From: Bog-756 sp963718405
GTDB lineage: Bacteria > Actinomycetota > Acidimicrobiia > Acidimicrobiales > RAAP-2
Reading direction: 5' to 3'
Assembly: GCA_963718405.1 (NCBI GenBank)
Contig: CAVQYZ010000001.1
Location: 930,001 to 994,000, forward strand
Length of the DNA stretch: 64,000 nucleotides
In this document: one piece after another, positions 8,606-16,922 of the stretch
Numbering within the stretch: the first letter of the stretch is position 1
Layout of the letters: each line of letters begins with the position of its first letter
The notes under the pieces: model-generated
What the model was told of the DNA's origin: nothing
What the model saw: only the letters and a program-made list of their open reading frames with translations
The model's database searches: none
Translations under genes and position numbers: made by a program

Positions 8606-9973
8606 TCAGTGGGAGGTGCCGGCCAGAGCGGCCAGCACATCCACCCGGGTCACCACGGCCACCGGATGGCCACGGTCCAGGATCAGGACGGCTGAGGCAC
8701 CCTCCAAGCGGCTGACCGCCACCTCCAGTGGTTCGCCCGATCCGACGGTGGGCAAGGGATCTTCCATGACCTCACCTACCGTCTGGTCGAGAACATCGGC
8801 ATCAGCAAAGGCCCGGTCCATGAGGTCGCGTTCGGTAACGGAGCCCATCACCTCGGCCAGGACCACCGGTGGCTCGTGATTGATGACCGGCATCTGGCTG
8901 ACTCCGTACTCTCGAAGGATGGCAATGGCCTGTCGGACTGTCTCGTGGGGATGGGTGTGGACCAGCATGGGCAGCGAAGGGTCACGGGTGGCCAGCAGAT
9001 CGCCAATGGTGGCCCCGGCGGCGTGCAGAAATCCGTAATCGGCCATCCATCCGTCGTTGTACAGCTTGGACAGATAACCCCGCCCCGAATCCGGCAGATG
9101 CACGACGACGACGGCCTCAGGAGGCAGGTCCCGCCCGATCTGCAGGGCCGCGGCGATGGCCGTCCCTCCCGATCCACCGATCAGGACACCCTCCTGGCGG
9201 GTGAGGCGACGGGCCGTGGCGAAGCTCTCGGCGTCAGAGATGGCCACCACCTGGTCGACGATCGAGGGGTCATAGGTGGAGGGCCAGAAGTCTTCACCGA
9301 TGCCCTCGACCAGGTAGGGGCGGCCCGAGCCTCCCGAGTAGACCGAGCCCTCGGGGTCGGCGCCGACGATGGTTACGGAGGGGTTCTGTTCTTTGAGGTA
9401 GCGGCCGATTCCGGTGATGGTGCCGCCGGTACCGACGCCGGCGACGAAGTGGGTCACCCGCCCGCTGGTCTGCTCCCATATCTCCTTCCCCGTGGTCTCG
9501 TACTGGGAGCGGGGATTGTTGGGGTTGTGATACTGGTCCGGCTTCCAGGCCAGCGGTACCTCTCGGGCCAGGCGATCGGAGACCGAGTAGTAGGACTCGG
9601 GGTGTTCGGGCGGTACCGAGGTCGGGCAGACGATGACTTCGGCTCCGTAGGCGCGCAGGAGGGCGATCTTGTCGGCGGCCACCTTGTCAGGGCATACGAA
9701 GATGCACCGGTAGCCACGGCGGGCGGCCACGATGGCCAGGCCCACGCCGGTGTTGCCGCTGGTCGGCTCGACGATGGTCCCACCGGGCGGCAACCGTCCT
9801 TCCCGCTCGGCGGCGTCAATCATGGCCAGGGCGATCCGATCCTTGGACGAGCCACCGGGGTTGAACATCTCGAGTTTGGCCACGAGGGTGCAGTCCAGGT
9901 CGCGGGCGGTGCGATCCAGCCGGATCATCGGGGTATTGCCGATGAGGTCGAGCAGGGAGTCGGATACCGCCAT
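8606..9973 (-). CDS. Cystathionine beta-synthase-like protein with CBS domain pair
   Basis: 455 aa from the ATG at 9971-9973. Residues 1 to about 320 form a fold-type II PLP enzyme: LLDLIGNTPMIRL, the PLP lysine in NPGGSSKDRIALAMIDAAE, the substrate-binding EPTSGNTGVGLAIVAARRGY, and the phosphate-binding GVGTGGTITGIGRYLK. The C-terminal part (about 330-455) is a CBS pair (MLVHTHPHETVRQAIAILRE, then VGEVMEDPLPTVGSGEPLEV). This is the layout of actinobacterial cystathionine beta-synthases such as Rv1077. The reaction is condensation of homocysteine with serine (or O-acetylserine). The frame extends upstream without a stop; see the separate entry. Confidence 0.87.
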   Translation of the reverse strand: MAVSDSLLDLIGNTPMIRLDRTARDLDCTLVAKLEMFNPGGSSKDRIALAMIDAAEREGRLPPGGTIVEPTSGNTGVGLAIVAARRGYRCIFVCPDKVAADKIALLRAYGAEVIVCPTSVPPEHPESYYSVSDRLAREVPLAWKPDQYHNPNNPRSQYETTGKEIWEQTSGRVTHFVAGVGTGGTITGIGRYLKEQNPSVTIVGADPEGSVYSGGSGRPYLVEGIGEDFWPSTYDPSIVDQVVAISDAESFATARRLTRQEGVLIGGSGGTAIAAALQIGRDLPPEAVVVVHLPDSGRGYLSKLYNDGWMADYGFLHAAGATIGDLLATRDPSLPMLVHTHPHETVRQAIAILREYGVSQMPVINHEPPVVLAEVMGSVTERDLMDRAFADADVLDQTVGEVMEDPLPTVGSGEPLEVAVSRLEGASAVLILDRGHPVAVVTRVDVLAALAGTSH

Positions 9974-10274
9974 CGGCGGACCCGAATCGGACAGGGCCCG
10001 TACCTCCACTCCAGCCAGCGATCCGGTCGACTCTGCGGGGACCACCTCATCGGTGAACAACACGGTGGGCAGTCCGGCCTGGTGGAGCGCCGCGGCCACC
10101 GCCGTCGACTCCTCGATCGGGCCGACCACGCCGACCCTGCGGGGGATTCGTCCCCTCAGATCGGCGACCAGGGTGATCAGGGACTCACCCTCCTCGTGAC
10201 GACGAATCGAGCGAGCTTTGTCGGACAAGGTCCGTCGGTGGGTCGACCTTGCCCACCACCACCAGGATGTCCAT
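9974..10274 (-). other. Coding-like N-terminal extension or small gene upstream of the CBS-like gene
   Basis: The CBS reading frame stays open upstream of its apparent ATG, and the extra about 90 codons look like protein: RRVGVVGPIEESTAVAAALH and LPTVLFTDEVVPAES show alternating strand and helix as in a small Rossmann-like unit. At about 10225 the signal moves to another frame, where it begins with an ATG at 10272-10274 giving MDILVVVGKVDPPTD. Reading through one indel would make a protein of about 100 aa, either fused to the beta-synthase or ending within its start. I do not recognise the family. Confidence 0.4.
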
Positions 10275-10356
10275 GAGCAAGTTCTACCCCGCCGCACCCG
10301 GTGAAGTCACCATTTCAGGCATTCAGCTGGTAACCCAGACCGGGAAGCGACTGGTC

Positions 10357-11691
10357 TCAGCTCCGACTCTCGCCCGATGAGGCCGACGGTGGAGGGCCCA
10401 GGCCGGCCGACGGGTCGAGTCCGACCGCGGCTGGCTCGACCGGCCCGGCCCTCCAAAGCCGGGACACGCCGAGCAAGGCGGCCGCCCCGAACAGCACGAA
10501 GGGCAGCTCGAGGAAAGCTGCGGCGGCCAACCCGCCGACCACTCCCGAGAGCGCCTCCGCCCCCACTTGGAGGGACTGGTTGTTTCCCATGACTTGTCCC
10601 TGTTGGGCGTCGTCGACCGATAAGGAGAGCAGCGTGGCGCACGAGGGCAGACAGATGGCCAGAGCCAGGGCCGTCAGACCGAGGGTCAGCCACATCAAAT
10701 TGAGGACGCCGGGGAACGGGAGGACGAGGAGCATGACGCCGGTCACAAGCCCCGAGGCCAATGTCAGGACCGTCGCCGACCATCGTCGTGACAGCCGACC
10801 GACCAGCCAGAGGTTGGCGACGACGATGGGAACGGCGACCCACGCCACGAAGACCGACTCTCTGGCCACCCCCAGATGGAAGTCCCGCACCAGGTACATG
10901 GGATAGACCCGGAAGAAGCCGAAGATGGCCAGATACAGCAGAAAATTAACCAGGTACAGCGGGCGGAGGCGGCGATCGGTGACCACCGTCGCCAGGTTGA
11001 CGAAGCTCTTCAGATAACCCCCGGCCGCTCCGGCGGAGGGCCGGTGTGATTCCGTGAAGAACAGGGTCACTCCGAGCAGCGTCAGTGCCAGCAGGATCTC
11101 GACGGCAAAGAACGGGGTCGGGTACCCGAACCACGAGGCCAGGCGATGGTCGGCCAGCTGCCCGCCGCCCAACGGGCCGACGACGTAGGCCAGGCTGGAG
11201 CTCAGGTAGACGTAGCCGAAGAGGCGGTTGCGGTCGGTAGTGGAAGTTGAGTCCGCAATGGAGCTCTGGGCGATGGAGATGTTGGCCTCACCCAGGCCGC
11301 CGAGGAAGGAAGCCACCATGAGTAGCGGGAGGCTCCGGACGACGAGGGCGGCCCCGATCACGCCGTACCAGATGGTCGAAGCGGCCAGGGAGCCGAGGAG
11401 AACCGGCCGCCGGCCGATGCGGTCGGAGAGGGCCCCGAGGACCGGCGCCCCGAGAAACTGGCCCAGGGGGTAGAGGCAGAGCAACAGACCGAGCACGATG
11501 TTGCGGGTGGCAGCGCTCGAGGAGGTCGGGAGCATGCCGTTGTCGTTGAGAAGGATCATCGGCGTGAAGACCGTGATCATCAGGCTGTACCCGAGGAAGC
11601 CCACGAACACCACGACGTACAGCGGGGCGAGCGCCCACATCCCCGATGCCCCCAGGTGGGAGTGGAGTCCGGCCGCCGGCCTCGTTGACAC
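10357..11691 (-). CDS. Major facilitator superfamily transporter
   Basis: 444 aa from a GTG at 11689-11691. There are about 12 hydrophobic segments beginning at residues 19-40 (WALAPLYVVVFVGFLGYSL). The MFS motif A region between TM2 and TM3 is clear: GQFLGAPVLGALSDRIGRRP. A central hydrophilic loop separates two six-helix halves. The C-terminus is a Pro/Ser-rich tail. The layout is that of drug/H+ antiporters of the TetA-like type, but no substrate can be assigned. It sits between the transsulfuration genes and a divergent exported-protein gene. Confidence 0.82.
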   Translation of the reverse strand: MSTRPAAGLHSHLGASGMWALAPLYVVVFVGFLGYSLMITVFTPMILLNDNGMLPTSSSAATRNIVLGLLLCLYPLGQFLGAPVLGALSDRIGRRPVLLGSLAASTIWYGVIGAALVVRSLPLLMVASFLGGLGEANISIAQSSIADSTSTTDRNRLFGYVYLSSSLAYVVGPLGGGQLADHRLASWFGYPTPFFAVEILLALTLLGVTLFFTESHRPSAGAAGGYLKSFVNLATVVTDRRLRPLYLVNFLLYLAIFGFFRVYPMYLVRDFHLGVARESVFVAWVAVPIVVANLWLVGRLSRRWSATVLTLASGLVTGVMLLVLPFPGVLNLMWLTLGLTALALAICLPSCATLLSLSVDDAQQGQVMGNNQSLQVGAEALSGVVGGLAAAAFLELPFVLFGAAALLGVSRLWRAGPVEPAAVGLDPSAGLGPPPSASSGESRS

Positions 11692-11853
11692 GGGCCCACG
11701 CTAGACCGGAGCCTTGTTGGCGACCGACCTCAAACGGGCCAGTTGACGACGGCCCGGTCTCGGCGTACTTTCCGCTGTGGCGCAGGGGGGTCTGGCGGTA
11801 GCGGCCAGCGTTTCCACCGGACTGTCAATTAACGACGGAAAGTAGGCAGAACG

Positions 11854-12489
11854 ATGCGCAAGGCTCTTCTCTTTACGGCCGTACTCATGATGGTTCTGGG
11901 GGGGCTATTCGTAGCCACCCAGGAAACTGCGGTGGCCGTGCCACTGGCAACAGGGACCGCCGTATGTCCCGTCACCAGTGGATCAGGCACGCTCAACCCC
12001 GGTGTTTCGGCGACCGGCCACGTTGGTGGGCTCAAGATCACCTTCCAAGGCGCCCTGGGCCATCCGGGCTCCACTCTGACGTGCGGCGGGACGGTGGTGA
12101 CCCCACCAGGTGTCCATGTCATTGGTGGCAAGTTCACCGGCTCCGGCTACTACAACGCACCCACCGCTACTGCCCACGGAAGTTCCTGCGTTAATTTCGA
12201 TGGCCCGGACAAGGTCGGCAGTATCAAGGTCACCATCGTCTGGATTACCAGCGGTGGGCCAATTGCCAACACCGTCATCACCTACACGAACAATGTGGCA
12301 TCGACGACCGGTCCAGTGAACGGCTACGACACGCTCACGCTGAAGGCTCCGACCGCCACCAAAGCCGGGTCATTTGCCGCCGGAACTCCCCGCACCACCA
12401 AGCTCGTCACCACGATTCCGGCACCTGGACTGCACTGCGTCGGAACCACCTCGGCCTTCAAGATCACAGGTGGTGGGGTGTCCGTCTAA
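11854..12489 (+). CDS. Small exported protein of unknown function
   Basis: 211 aa. Residues 1 to about 29 form a classical Sec signal (MRKALLFTAVLMMVLGGLF, cleavage probably after AVA). The mature part is rich in Gly, Thr, Ser and Val, with alternating hydrophobic residues as in an all-beta fold, and has four cysteines (in TAVCPVTSG, STLTCGGTV, GSSCVNFDG and GLHCVGTT) that could form two disulfides. It is monocistronic; the tmRNA gene converges on it. The family is not one I can name. Exported beta-rich proteins of this style are common in Actinobacteria, but I assign no function. Confidence 0.75.
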   Translation: MRKALLFTAVLMMVLGGLFVATQETAVAVPLATGTAVCPVTSGSGTLNPGVSATGHVGGLKITFQGALGHPGSTLTCGGTVVTPPGVHVIGGKFTGSGYYNAPTATAHGSSCVNFDGPDKVGSIKVTIVWITSGGPIANTVITYTNNVASTTGPVNGYDTLTLKAPTATKAGSFAAGTPRTTKLVTTIPAPGLHCVGTTSAFKITGGGVSV

Positions 12490-12545
12490 CGCATCGGCGG
12501 CTCCGTCTTTGCCGCCGTGTGCCTTTTCGTGCCCTGGGTTGGTGG

Positions 12546-12583
12546 CATTGATTCGGCCGGATGTCGGCCAAGCCGAATCAATG
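12546..12583. terminator. Perfect 12-bp inverted repeat between convergent genes
   Basis: CATTGATTCGGC at 12546-12557 pairs perfectly with GCCGAATCAATG at 12572-12583 around a 14-base loop. It lies between the exported-protein gene (ending 12489) and the 3' end of the tmRNA gene, so it could end transcription from either side. No strong T-run follows it. Confidence 0.5.
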
Positions 12584-12614
12584 CCCCGACCTGCGGGAAA
12601 ACAGGTCAGGGCAT
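12581..12614 (-). terminator. Hairpin with CGGGAAAA loop (copy 2), downstream of tmRNA
   Basis: ATGCCCCGACCTG (12581-12593) pairs with CAGGTCAGGGCAT (12602-12614), with a single mismatch and the loop CGGGAAAA. On the minus strand it starts 3 bases past the tmRNA 3' end, which fits a terminator for ssrA; the loop there reads TTTTCCCG. The loop is identical to that of the hairpin at 4936-4965. Confidence 0.6.
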
Positions 12615-12616
12615 CG

Positions 12617-12964
12617 TGGAGGTGGCGGGAATCGAACCCGCGTCCTCCGGCTTCTCAGTAGGTCTTCTCCGAGCGCAGCCGATGGTGGATTGTCGGGATC
12701 GATGCCGTAATCGGCATCAGCATCGTTCCGTATCCGACTGAATTGTCCCTGACGGCCCGTCGGCGCAGCTGTTCAGGTGAGTCCCACTAGATGGCGCCCG
12801 GTTCCGGCCCGTAGGACTGAGACCGGTCGGACGTCGCAGTTTCTAGGCTGCGAGCGCGAGCTGAGGCTCGGCGTTTATTTTTTGTTCCGGCTCTTTAACG
12901 TGGCTCCGGAGACCACGGCTCGCTTCTCCTACATCGACGACCAGAGTCGAAGCCTGTCACCCCC
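12617..12964 (-). ncRNA. ssrA: tmRNA (transfer-messenger RNA)
   Basis: 348 nt. The 5' end GGGGGTG (12958-12964 on the plus strand as its complement) pairs with CACCTCC at the 3' end to make the acceptor stem. The 3' portion has the tRNA-like T arm CGGGTTCGATTCCCG. CCA is not encoded. The tag reading frame ends at the TAG complementary to 12843-12845 and reads PEQKINAEPQLALAA, with a possible Glu resume codon before it; the exact resume codon is uncertain. The tag ends in the LAA that targets tagged proteins for proteolysis. smpB, its protein partner, starts about 650 bases away on the same strand. Role: rescue of ribosomes stalled on broken mRNA. Confidence 0.95.
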
Positions 12965-13060
12965 GTGGGTTGTTCTACGGCCGGACCGGGTAGTCCGACC
13001 AGGTCAGACAGCCTACCCGGTGGTCGGCCGTGGCGATCCACGGCCCCCGAGCGGCGGCCC

Positions 13061-13609
13061 TCAGCGTGCCGAGGCCCCCCGAGAAGCGGCCCGGGCCTCC
13101 CGGGCGGCCTCGCGGCTGGCATCCCTGGTAGCGATGGCGTGGCGCTTGTCGTACTGCCTGCGCCCTCGGGCCAGCGCTACCTCCACCTTGGCCCGCCCGT
13201 CCTTGAAGTAGATCGACAGGGGCACCATGGTCAACGACTGCTGCTGGGACCGGCCCATCCACTCGTCGATCTGCCGGCGGTGGAGGAGCAGCTTGCGCCG
13301 CCGGTCGGGATCGTGGGCGCCAAATCCGTTGGCTTGGGCATAGGGCGGTACGTGCACCCCGAACAGCCACATTTCGCCGTCGATGATCCGGGCGTAGGAG
13401 TCCTGCAGGGCGATCCGGCCGGCTCGCAGCGATTTGACCTCCGAACCCTGAAGCACGATCCCGGTCTCGACGGTCTCGATGATGTCGTAGTCGTGGCGGG
13501 CACGGCGATTGGAGGCCACCACCCGGTTGGCCTCCAACGGTGCGCCCTTGGCCCCGGCCTTCCCGGGGCCGGACCCGCCACCGCCACTCTTCTTCTTTGC
13601 CGCTGCCAT
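13061..13609 (-). CDS. smpB: SsrA-binding protein SmpB
   Basis: 182 aa from the ATG at 13607-13609 (another ATG lies two codons upstream). A Lys/Gly-rich N-terminal extension of about 20 residues precedes the core: VVASNRRARHDYDIIETVE, GIVLQGSEVKSLRAGRIALQ, GEMWLFGVHVPPYAQAN, and RRRKLLLHRRQIDEW. The basic C-terminal tail (KVEVALARGRRQYDKRHAI, then Arg/Ala-rich) is the part known to enter the ribosome decoding centre. SmpB binds tmRNA and is needed for trans-translation. It lies next to ssrA, which is transcribed in the same direction, and this supports both calls. Confidence 0.96.
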   Translation of the reverse strand: MAAAKKKSGGGGSGPGKAGAKGAPLEANRVVASNRRARHDYDIIETVETGIVLQGSEVKSLRAGRIALQDSYARIIDGEMWLFGVHVPPYAQANGFGAHDPDRRRKLLLHRRQIDEWMGRSQQQSLTMVPLSIYFKDGRAKVEVALARGRRQYDKRHAIATRDASREAAREARAASRGASAR

Positions 13610-13674
13610 CACCATCGGACGGTAGTCGCCAGATCGGCCCGTGGCTCCCACCAACTGGGTAGCGTGGCGGGACC

Positions 13675-14082
13675 ATGCTCGCGCTGCCCAAGATGGTCCA
13701 CGATCAGATGGTGGCCCACTGCCTGACCGGACTACCCGACGAGGCCTGCGGGCTACTGGGTGGGAATCCCGAAACCGGCGAGGCGGTGACGTGCTACCCC
13801 ACCCGCAATCTGGCGGCCTCGGCCAAGCTCTACACCGTTGATCCCAAAGAGCACCTACGGGCCGACCGGGACGCCGAAGGGGCCGGAAATTCGATCATCG
13901 GGGTGTTCCACTCCCACACCCACACCGAGGCCTACCCGTCGGCCACCGATGTGGCCCAGGCTCCCGACCCCACCTGGCACTACGTCCTGGTATCCCTGCG
14001 GGACATCCAGCCGGTGGTGCGGAGCTACCGGATCGTCGACGGGGTGATCACCGAGGAACCGGTCCGTCTACAACCCCGGTAG
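13675..14082 (+). CDS. mec: JAMM/MPN+ metallopeptidase, Mec-like (CysO-cysteine hydrolase)
   Basis: 135 aa, a stand-alone MPN+ (JAB1) domain. The zinc/catalytic signature is complete: Glu23 in LPDEACGLLGG, then HSHTHTEAYPSATD, which matches H-x-H followed by S-x2-D. In M. tuberculosis the homologue Mec (Rv1334) releases cysteine from the C-terminus of the sulfur carrier CysO. Here the gene is followed by cysO and cysM, the same order, which supports that role. The ATG at 13675 is used; a few residues (MLAL) precede the conserved start. It is divergent from smpB. Confidence 0.9.
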   Translation: MLALPKMVHDQMVAHCLTGLPDEACGLLGGNPETGEAVTCYPTRNLAASAKLYTVDPKEHLRADRDAEGAGNSIIGVFHSHTHTEAYPSATDVAQAPDPTWHYVLVSLRDIQPVVRSYRIVDGVITEEPVRLQPR

Positions 14083-14161
14083 AATCCCCACCGAACTCGT
14101 CAACTTTCGTCGACATCGATCAACCCGGAACCCACCCGGACCCAGACCCAGAGGAGCGCCC

Positions 14162-14467
14162 GTGCCCGTCCAAGTAAACCTGCCGACGATCCTGAGGACG
14201 CACGCCGGAGGCGTCAAGACGGTGTCGGTGGAGGGATCGACGGTCGGTGAAGTCCTGACCACTCTGTCCGAGGAGTACCCCGGGCTGTCGGGCCAGGTGA
14301 TCGACGACAAGGGCTCCCTCCACAAGTTCGTCAACGTGTATCTCAACGACGATGATGTCCGCTACCTCTCGGCTCTCGACACCCCGGTCAAGGAATCCGA
14401 CGAGATTTCCATCCTTCCCGCGGTAGCCGGCGGAGCCGTCGCCACCGGGGCGGCCCCCGCCCGATGA
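14162..14467 (+). CDS. cysO: Sulfur-carrier protein CysO (ThiS/MoaD family), with tail beyond the diglycine
   Basis: 101 aa from a GTG at 14162 with AGAGGAG upstream. It has the ubiquitin-like ThiS/MoaD fold pattern: VQVNLPTILRTHAGG, VGEVLTTLSEEYPGL, KFVNVYLNDDDVRYL and SDEISILPAVAGG. In M. tuberculosis CysO the protein ends at this Gly-Gly, the thiocarboxylate-bearing end. Here ten more residues follow (AVATGAAPAR) before a stop that overlaps the cysM start by 4 bases. The tail would have to be cut off before thiocarboxylation; the JAMM protease encoded just upstream is the obvious candidate (inference). Confidence 0.9.
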   Translation: MPVQVNLPTILRTHAGGVKTVSVEGSTVGEVLTTLSEEYPGLSGQVIDDKGSLHKFVNVYLNDDDVRYLSALDTPVKESDEISILPAVAGGAVATGAAPAR

Positions 14468-15412
14468 CGGCGTTCGGCTCCGTACTGGAGCTGATCGGCA
14501 ACACCCCGCTGGTGGACATCTCCACCCTGAGCCCGAACCCCGACGTCCGTATCCTCATCAAGCTCGAGGGCCAGAACCCCGGCGGGTCGGTCAAGGACCG
14601 CATCGCCCTGTCGATGGTGGAAGAGGCCGAAAAAGAGGGCATTCTGACCCCGGGTCAGACCCTGATCGAACCTTCGTCCGGCAACACCGGCATCGGCATG
14701 GCCATGGTCTGCAAGCTCAAGGGCTACCACCTCACCGTGGTCCTGGCCGACAACGTTTCCATCGAGCGCCGCCAACTACTGGAGCTGTGGGGGGCCGAGA
14801 TCATCTCGTCGCCCGGTTCCGAGGGCTCCAACGGCGCCGTCCGGCGGGCTCGGGCGCTGGCTGCGGAGCACCCCGAGTGGGCCTTCCTCTACCAGTACGC
14901 CAATCCGGCCAACCCCAAGGCCCACTACGAGGGGACCGGGCCCGAGATCTGGCGGGACTGCCCCGAGGTGACCCACTTCGTCGCCGGATTGGGGACCTCG
15001 GGCACCCTGCTCGGCGTGGGTCGCTACCTGAAGGAGCAGAACCCCGACATCAAGATCTGGGCCATCGAGCCTCCCGCCGGTGAGCTCGTGGACGGCCTCC
15101 GCAACCTCGACGACGGCTATATCCCACCCATCTTCATCGACAACGGGGGAGCCGAGCTCCTCGACGGGAAGCGGATCGTCCGTCCCCGTGAGTCGATCGA
15201 GTGGACCCGGCGGCTGACTGACGTGGGCATCTTCGCCGGCCTGTCCTCCGGGGCGGCGCTGGCCGGTGCGGTAAAGACGGCCGGCGCCATCGACCGACGG
15301 GACCATCGTGGTGGTCTCGGCCGACGGGGGATGGAAGTACCTGTCCACCGGGGCCTGGACCGGCGACCTCGACGAGGTGGCAGAACGGGCCAGCCGGATC
15401 ACCTATTTCTGA
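14464..15412 (+). CDS. cysM: Cysteine synthase CysM (CysO-dependent type), frameshifted near 3' end
   Basis: About 316 aa when read through a frameshift. It is a fold-type II PLP enzyme: VLELIGNTPLVDI, the PLP lysine in NPGGSVKDRIALSMVEEAE, EPSSGNTGIGMAMV, GLGTSGTLLGVGRYLKEQ and GIFAGLSSGAALAG. At about 15294 the signal shifts frame, continuing as DGTIVVVSADGGWKYLST to the true C-terminus RASRITYF and a stop at 15410-15412; one extra C explains it. The known reaction of M. tuberculosis CysM uses O-phosphoserine and CysO thiocarboxylate to make CysO-cysteine. The operon position after cysO supports this over sulfide-using CysK. Confidence 0.9.
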
Positions 15413-15423
15413 GCGTTGGCCCG

Positions 15424-16161
15424 ATGAGTGAGGACCACGAGGGCCTGTCCTTCACCGTGCTCGGATGTGACGGGAGCTGGACCGGGGCCGGCGGGGCGGG
15501 AAGCGGCTATCTGGTCACGTCCGGGGCCACCACCCTGATGCTCGACGCCGGGCCGGGCACCTTCGCCAACCTGCAGTACTCGGTCGATCCCGCCGCCATC
15601 GACGCGGTGATCCTCTCCCACCACCATGCCGATCACTGGTCCGACCTCTCGGTACTGGCCGCTCACGCCCAGTTCGCCCTGGGCCGCCGGGGCATCCCGA
15701 TCTACGCTCCCTCGGGCCTGGCCCAGCGGTCCCATCTGGCCGACTCGTCGGCTCTCGAGTGGCACGAGGTGACCGACGGTGACTCCGTGGGTATCGGGGG
15801 AGTGGCCTGCACCTTCCACCGCACCGACCACGCCTTCGAGACGCTGGCCGTCCGGCTGGACGGCGGTGGCCGGACCCTGGGCTACTCTGCCGACACGGGC
15901 CCCGGTTTCTCGCTGGGCGAGCTCGGGGTCGGTCTCGATCTGATGCTGTCCGAGGCCACCTATACCGTCGAGCACGAAGGGACTGCTGGTCACATGAGCG
16001 GACGCCAGGCCGGCGAACAGGCTCGACGGGCGGGCGCCCACCGCCTGGTGGTCACCCACCGGTGGCCGACCATCGACCCGGCGGTGCTGATGGCAGAAGC
16101 CGCCGCAGCGTTCGGGGAGCCCGTCGAACAGGCGGCTATCGGAAAGGAATTCGTACTGTGA
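15424..16161 (+). CDS. Metallo-beta-lactamase-fold hydrolase, Rv1339-like
   Basis: 245 aa. An RNase Z/phosphodiesterase-like MBL fold: the metal motif HHHADH in VILSHHHADHWSDL, a second His in FHRTDHAFET, Asp in YSADTGPGF and His in VVTHRWPT. It starts at an ATG 11 bases after cysM and overlaps rph by 4 bases. The mycobacterial protein in the same neighbourhood (Rv1339) has been reported as an atypical cAMP phosphodiesterase; similar position and fold suggest, but do not prove, the same activity. Confidence 0.82.
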   Translation: MSEDHEGLSFTVLGCDGSWTGAGGAGSGYLVTSGATTLMLDAGPGTFANLQYSVDPAAIDAVILSHHHADHWSDLSVLAAHAQFALGRRGIPIYAPSGLAQRSHLADSSALEWHEVTDGDSVGIGGVACTFHRTDHAFETLAVRLDGGGRTLGYSADTGPGFSLGELGVGLDLMLSEATYTVEHEGTAGHMSGRQAGEQARRAGAHRLVVTHRWPTIDPAVLMAEAAAAFGEPVEQAAIGKEFVL

Positions 16162-16922
16162 GTGAAGGAACGATTGCCCGACGGACGACCGGACGCGCTG
16201 ACGGCCGGGCCACTGACGAGTTGCGGCCGGCCTCCTTCGAGCGGGACTTCACCGTCTTCGCTCCAGGGTCGGTACTGGTCTCGATGGGCCGCACCCGCGT
16301 GCTGTGCACGGCATCGGTGGAGGAGCGGGTCCCGCCGTGGATGCGGGGCAGCGGCAAGGGCTGGGTCACCGCCGAGTACTCGTTGTTGCCCGGGTCGACG
16401 GGGGAGCGGGTCACCCGTGAGGCGGCCAAAGGCAAGCAGTCGGGTCGGACCCAGGAGATCCAACGGCTGATCGGGCGGTCCCTGCGATCGGTCTGCGACA
16501 TGGTGGCACTCGGTGAGATCCAGGTGGTGGTGGACTGCGATGTCCTCCAAGCCGACGGTGGCACCCGCACCGCATCGATCTGCGGCGCCTATGTGGCGCT
16601 CCACGATGCCCTGACCCGACTGGTACAGAAAGGGACACTCCGGGCCAATCCGCTCACCGAGGCGGTGGCGGCGATTTCGGTGGGAGTGGTCGACGGGGTG
16701 TGCATGCTCGACCTCCCCTACGAAGAGGACAGTCGGGCCGAAGTGGATATGAATGTGGTGATGACCTCCTCGGGCCGGTTCATCGAGGTTCAGGGCACGG
16801 CCGAGGGCATGCCCTTCACCAAGGGAGAGCTCGACGAGATGCTGAGCCTGGCCGAGCATGGGATTGCCCACCTGCTCGATGTGCAGGCCGAAACGCTGGC
16901 CGAACCCCCGACACCACGGTGA
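16158..16922 (+). CDS. rph: Ribonuclease PH
   Basis: 254 aa from a GTG at 16158 that overlaps the previous stop. Family features: LRPASFERDFTVFAPGSVLV, TRVLCTASVEERVPPW, GWVTAEYSLLPGST, the phosphate-binding GRTQEIQRLIGRSLRS, and DCDVLQADGGTRTASI. The C-terminal half carries LPYEEDSRAEVDMNVV and the GTAEGMPFTKGELDEML end. RNase PH trims tRNA 3' ends using phosphate, forming a hexameric ring. It overlaps rdgB by 4 bases, the usual actinobacterial arrangement. Confidence 0.96.
   Translation: MSEGTIARRTTGRADGRATDELRPASFERDFTVFAPGSVLVSMGRTRVLCTASVEERVPPWMRGSGKGWVTAEYSLLPGSTGERVTREAAKGKQSGRTQEIQRLIGRSLRSVCDMVALGEIQVVVDCDVLQADGGTRTASICGAYVALHDALTRLVQKGTLRANPLTEAVAAISVGVVDGVCMLDLPYEEDSRAEVDMNVVMTSSGRFIEVQGTAEGMPFTKGELDEMLSLAEHGIAHLLDVQAETLAEPPTPR

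Noticed and set aside
7327..8715. 462-codon plus-strand frame over the cystathionine gamma-synthase gene
   Set aside because: Antisense shadow: His/Gly/Arg-rich with no motif, while the minus strand has a complete PLP enzyme.
12517..12741. Short plus-strand frame reading PASSGFSVGLLRAQ
   Set aside because: It is the complement of the tmRNA 3' end, not a protein.
14464..16161. A 565-residue cysteine synthase-MBL hydrolase fusion
   Set aside because: It results from the frameshift at about 15294; the true cysM C-terminus is visible one frame over with a stop at 15412, before the MBL start.
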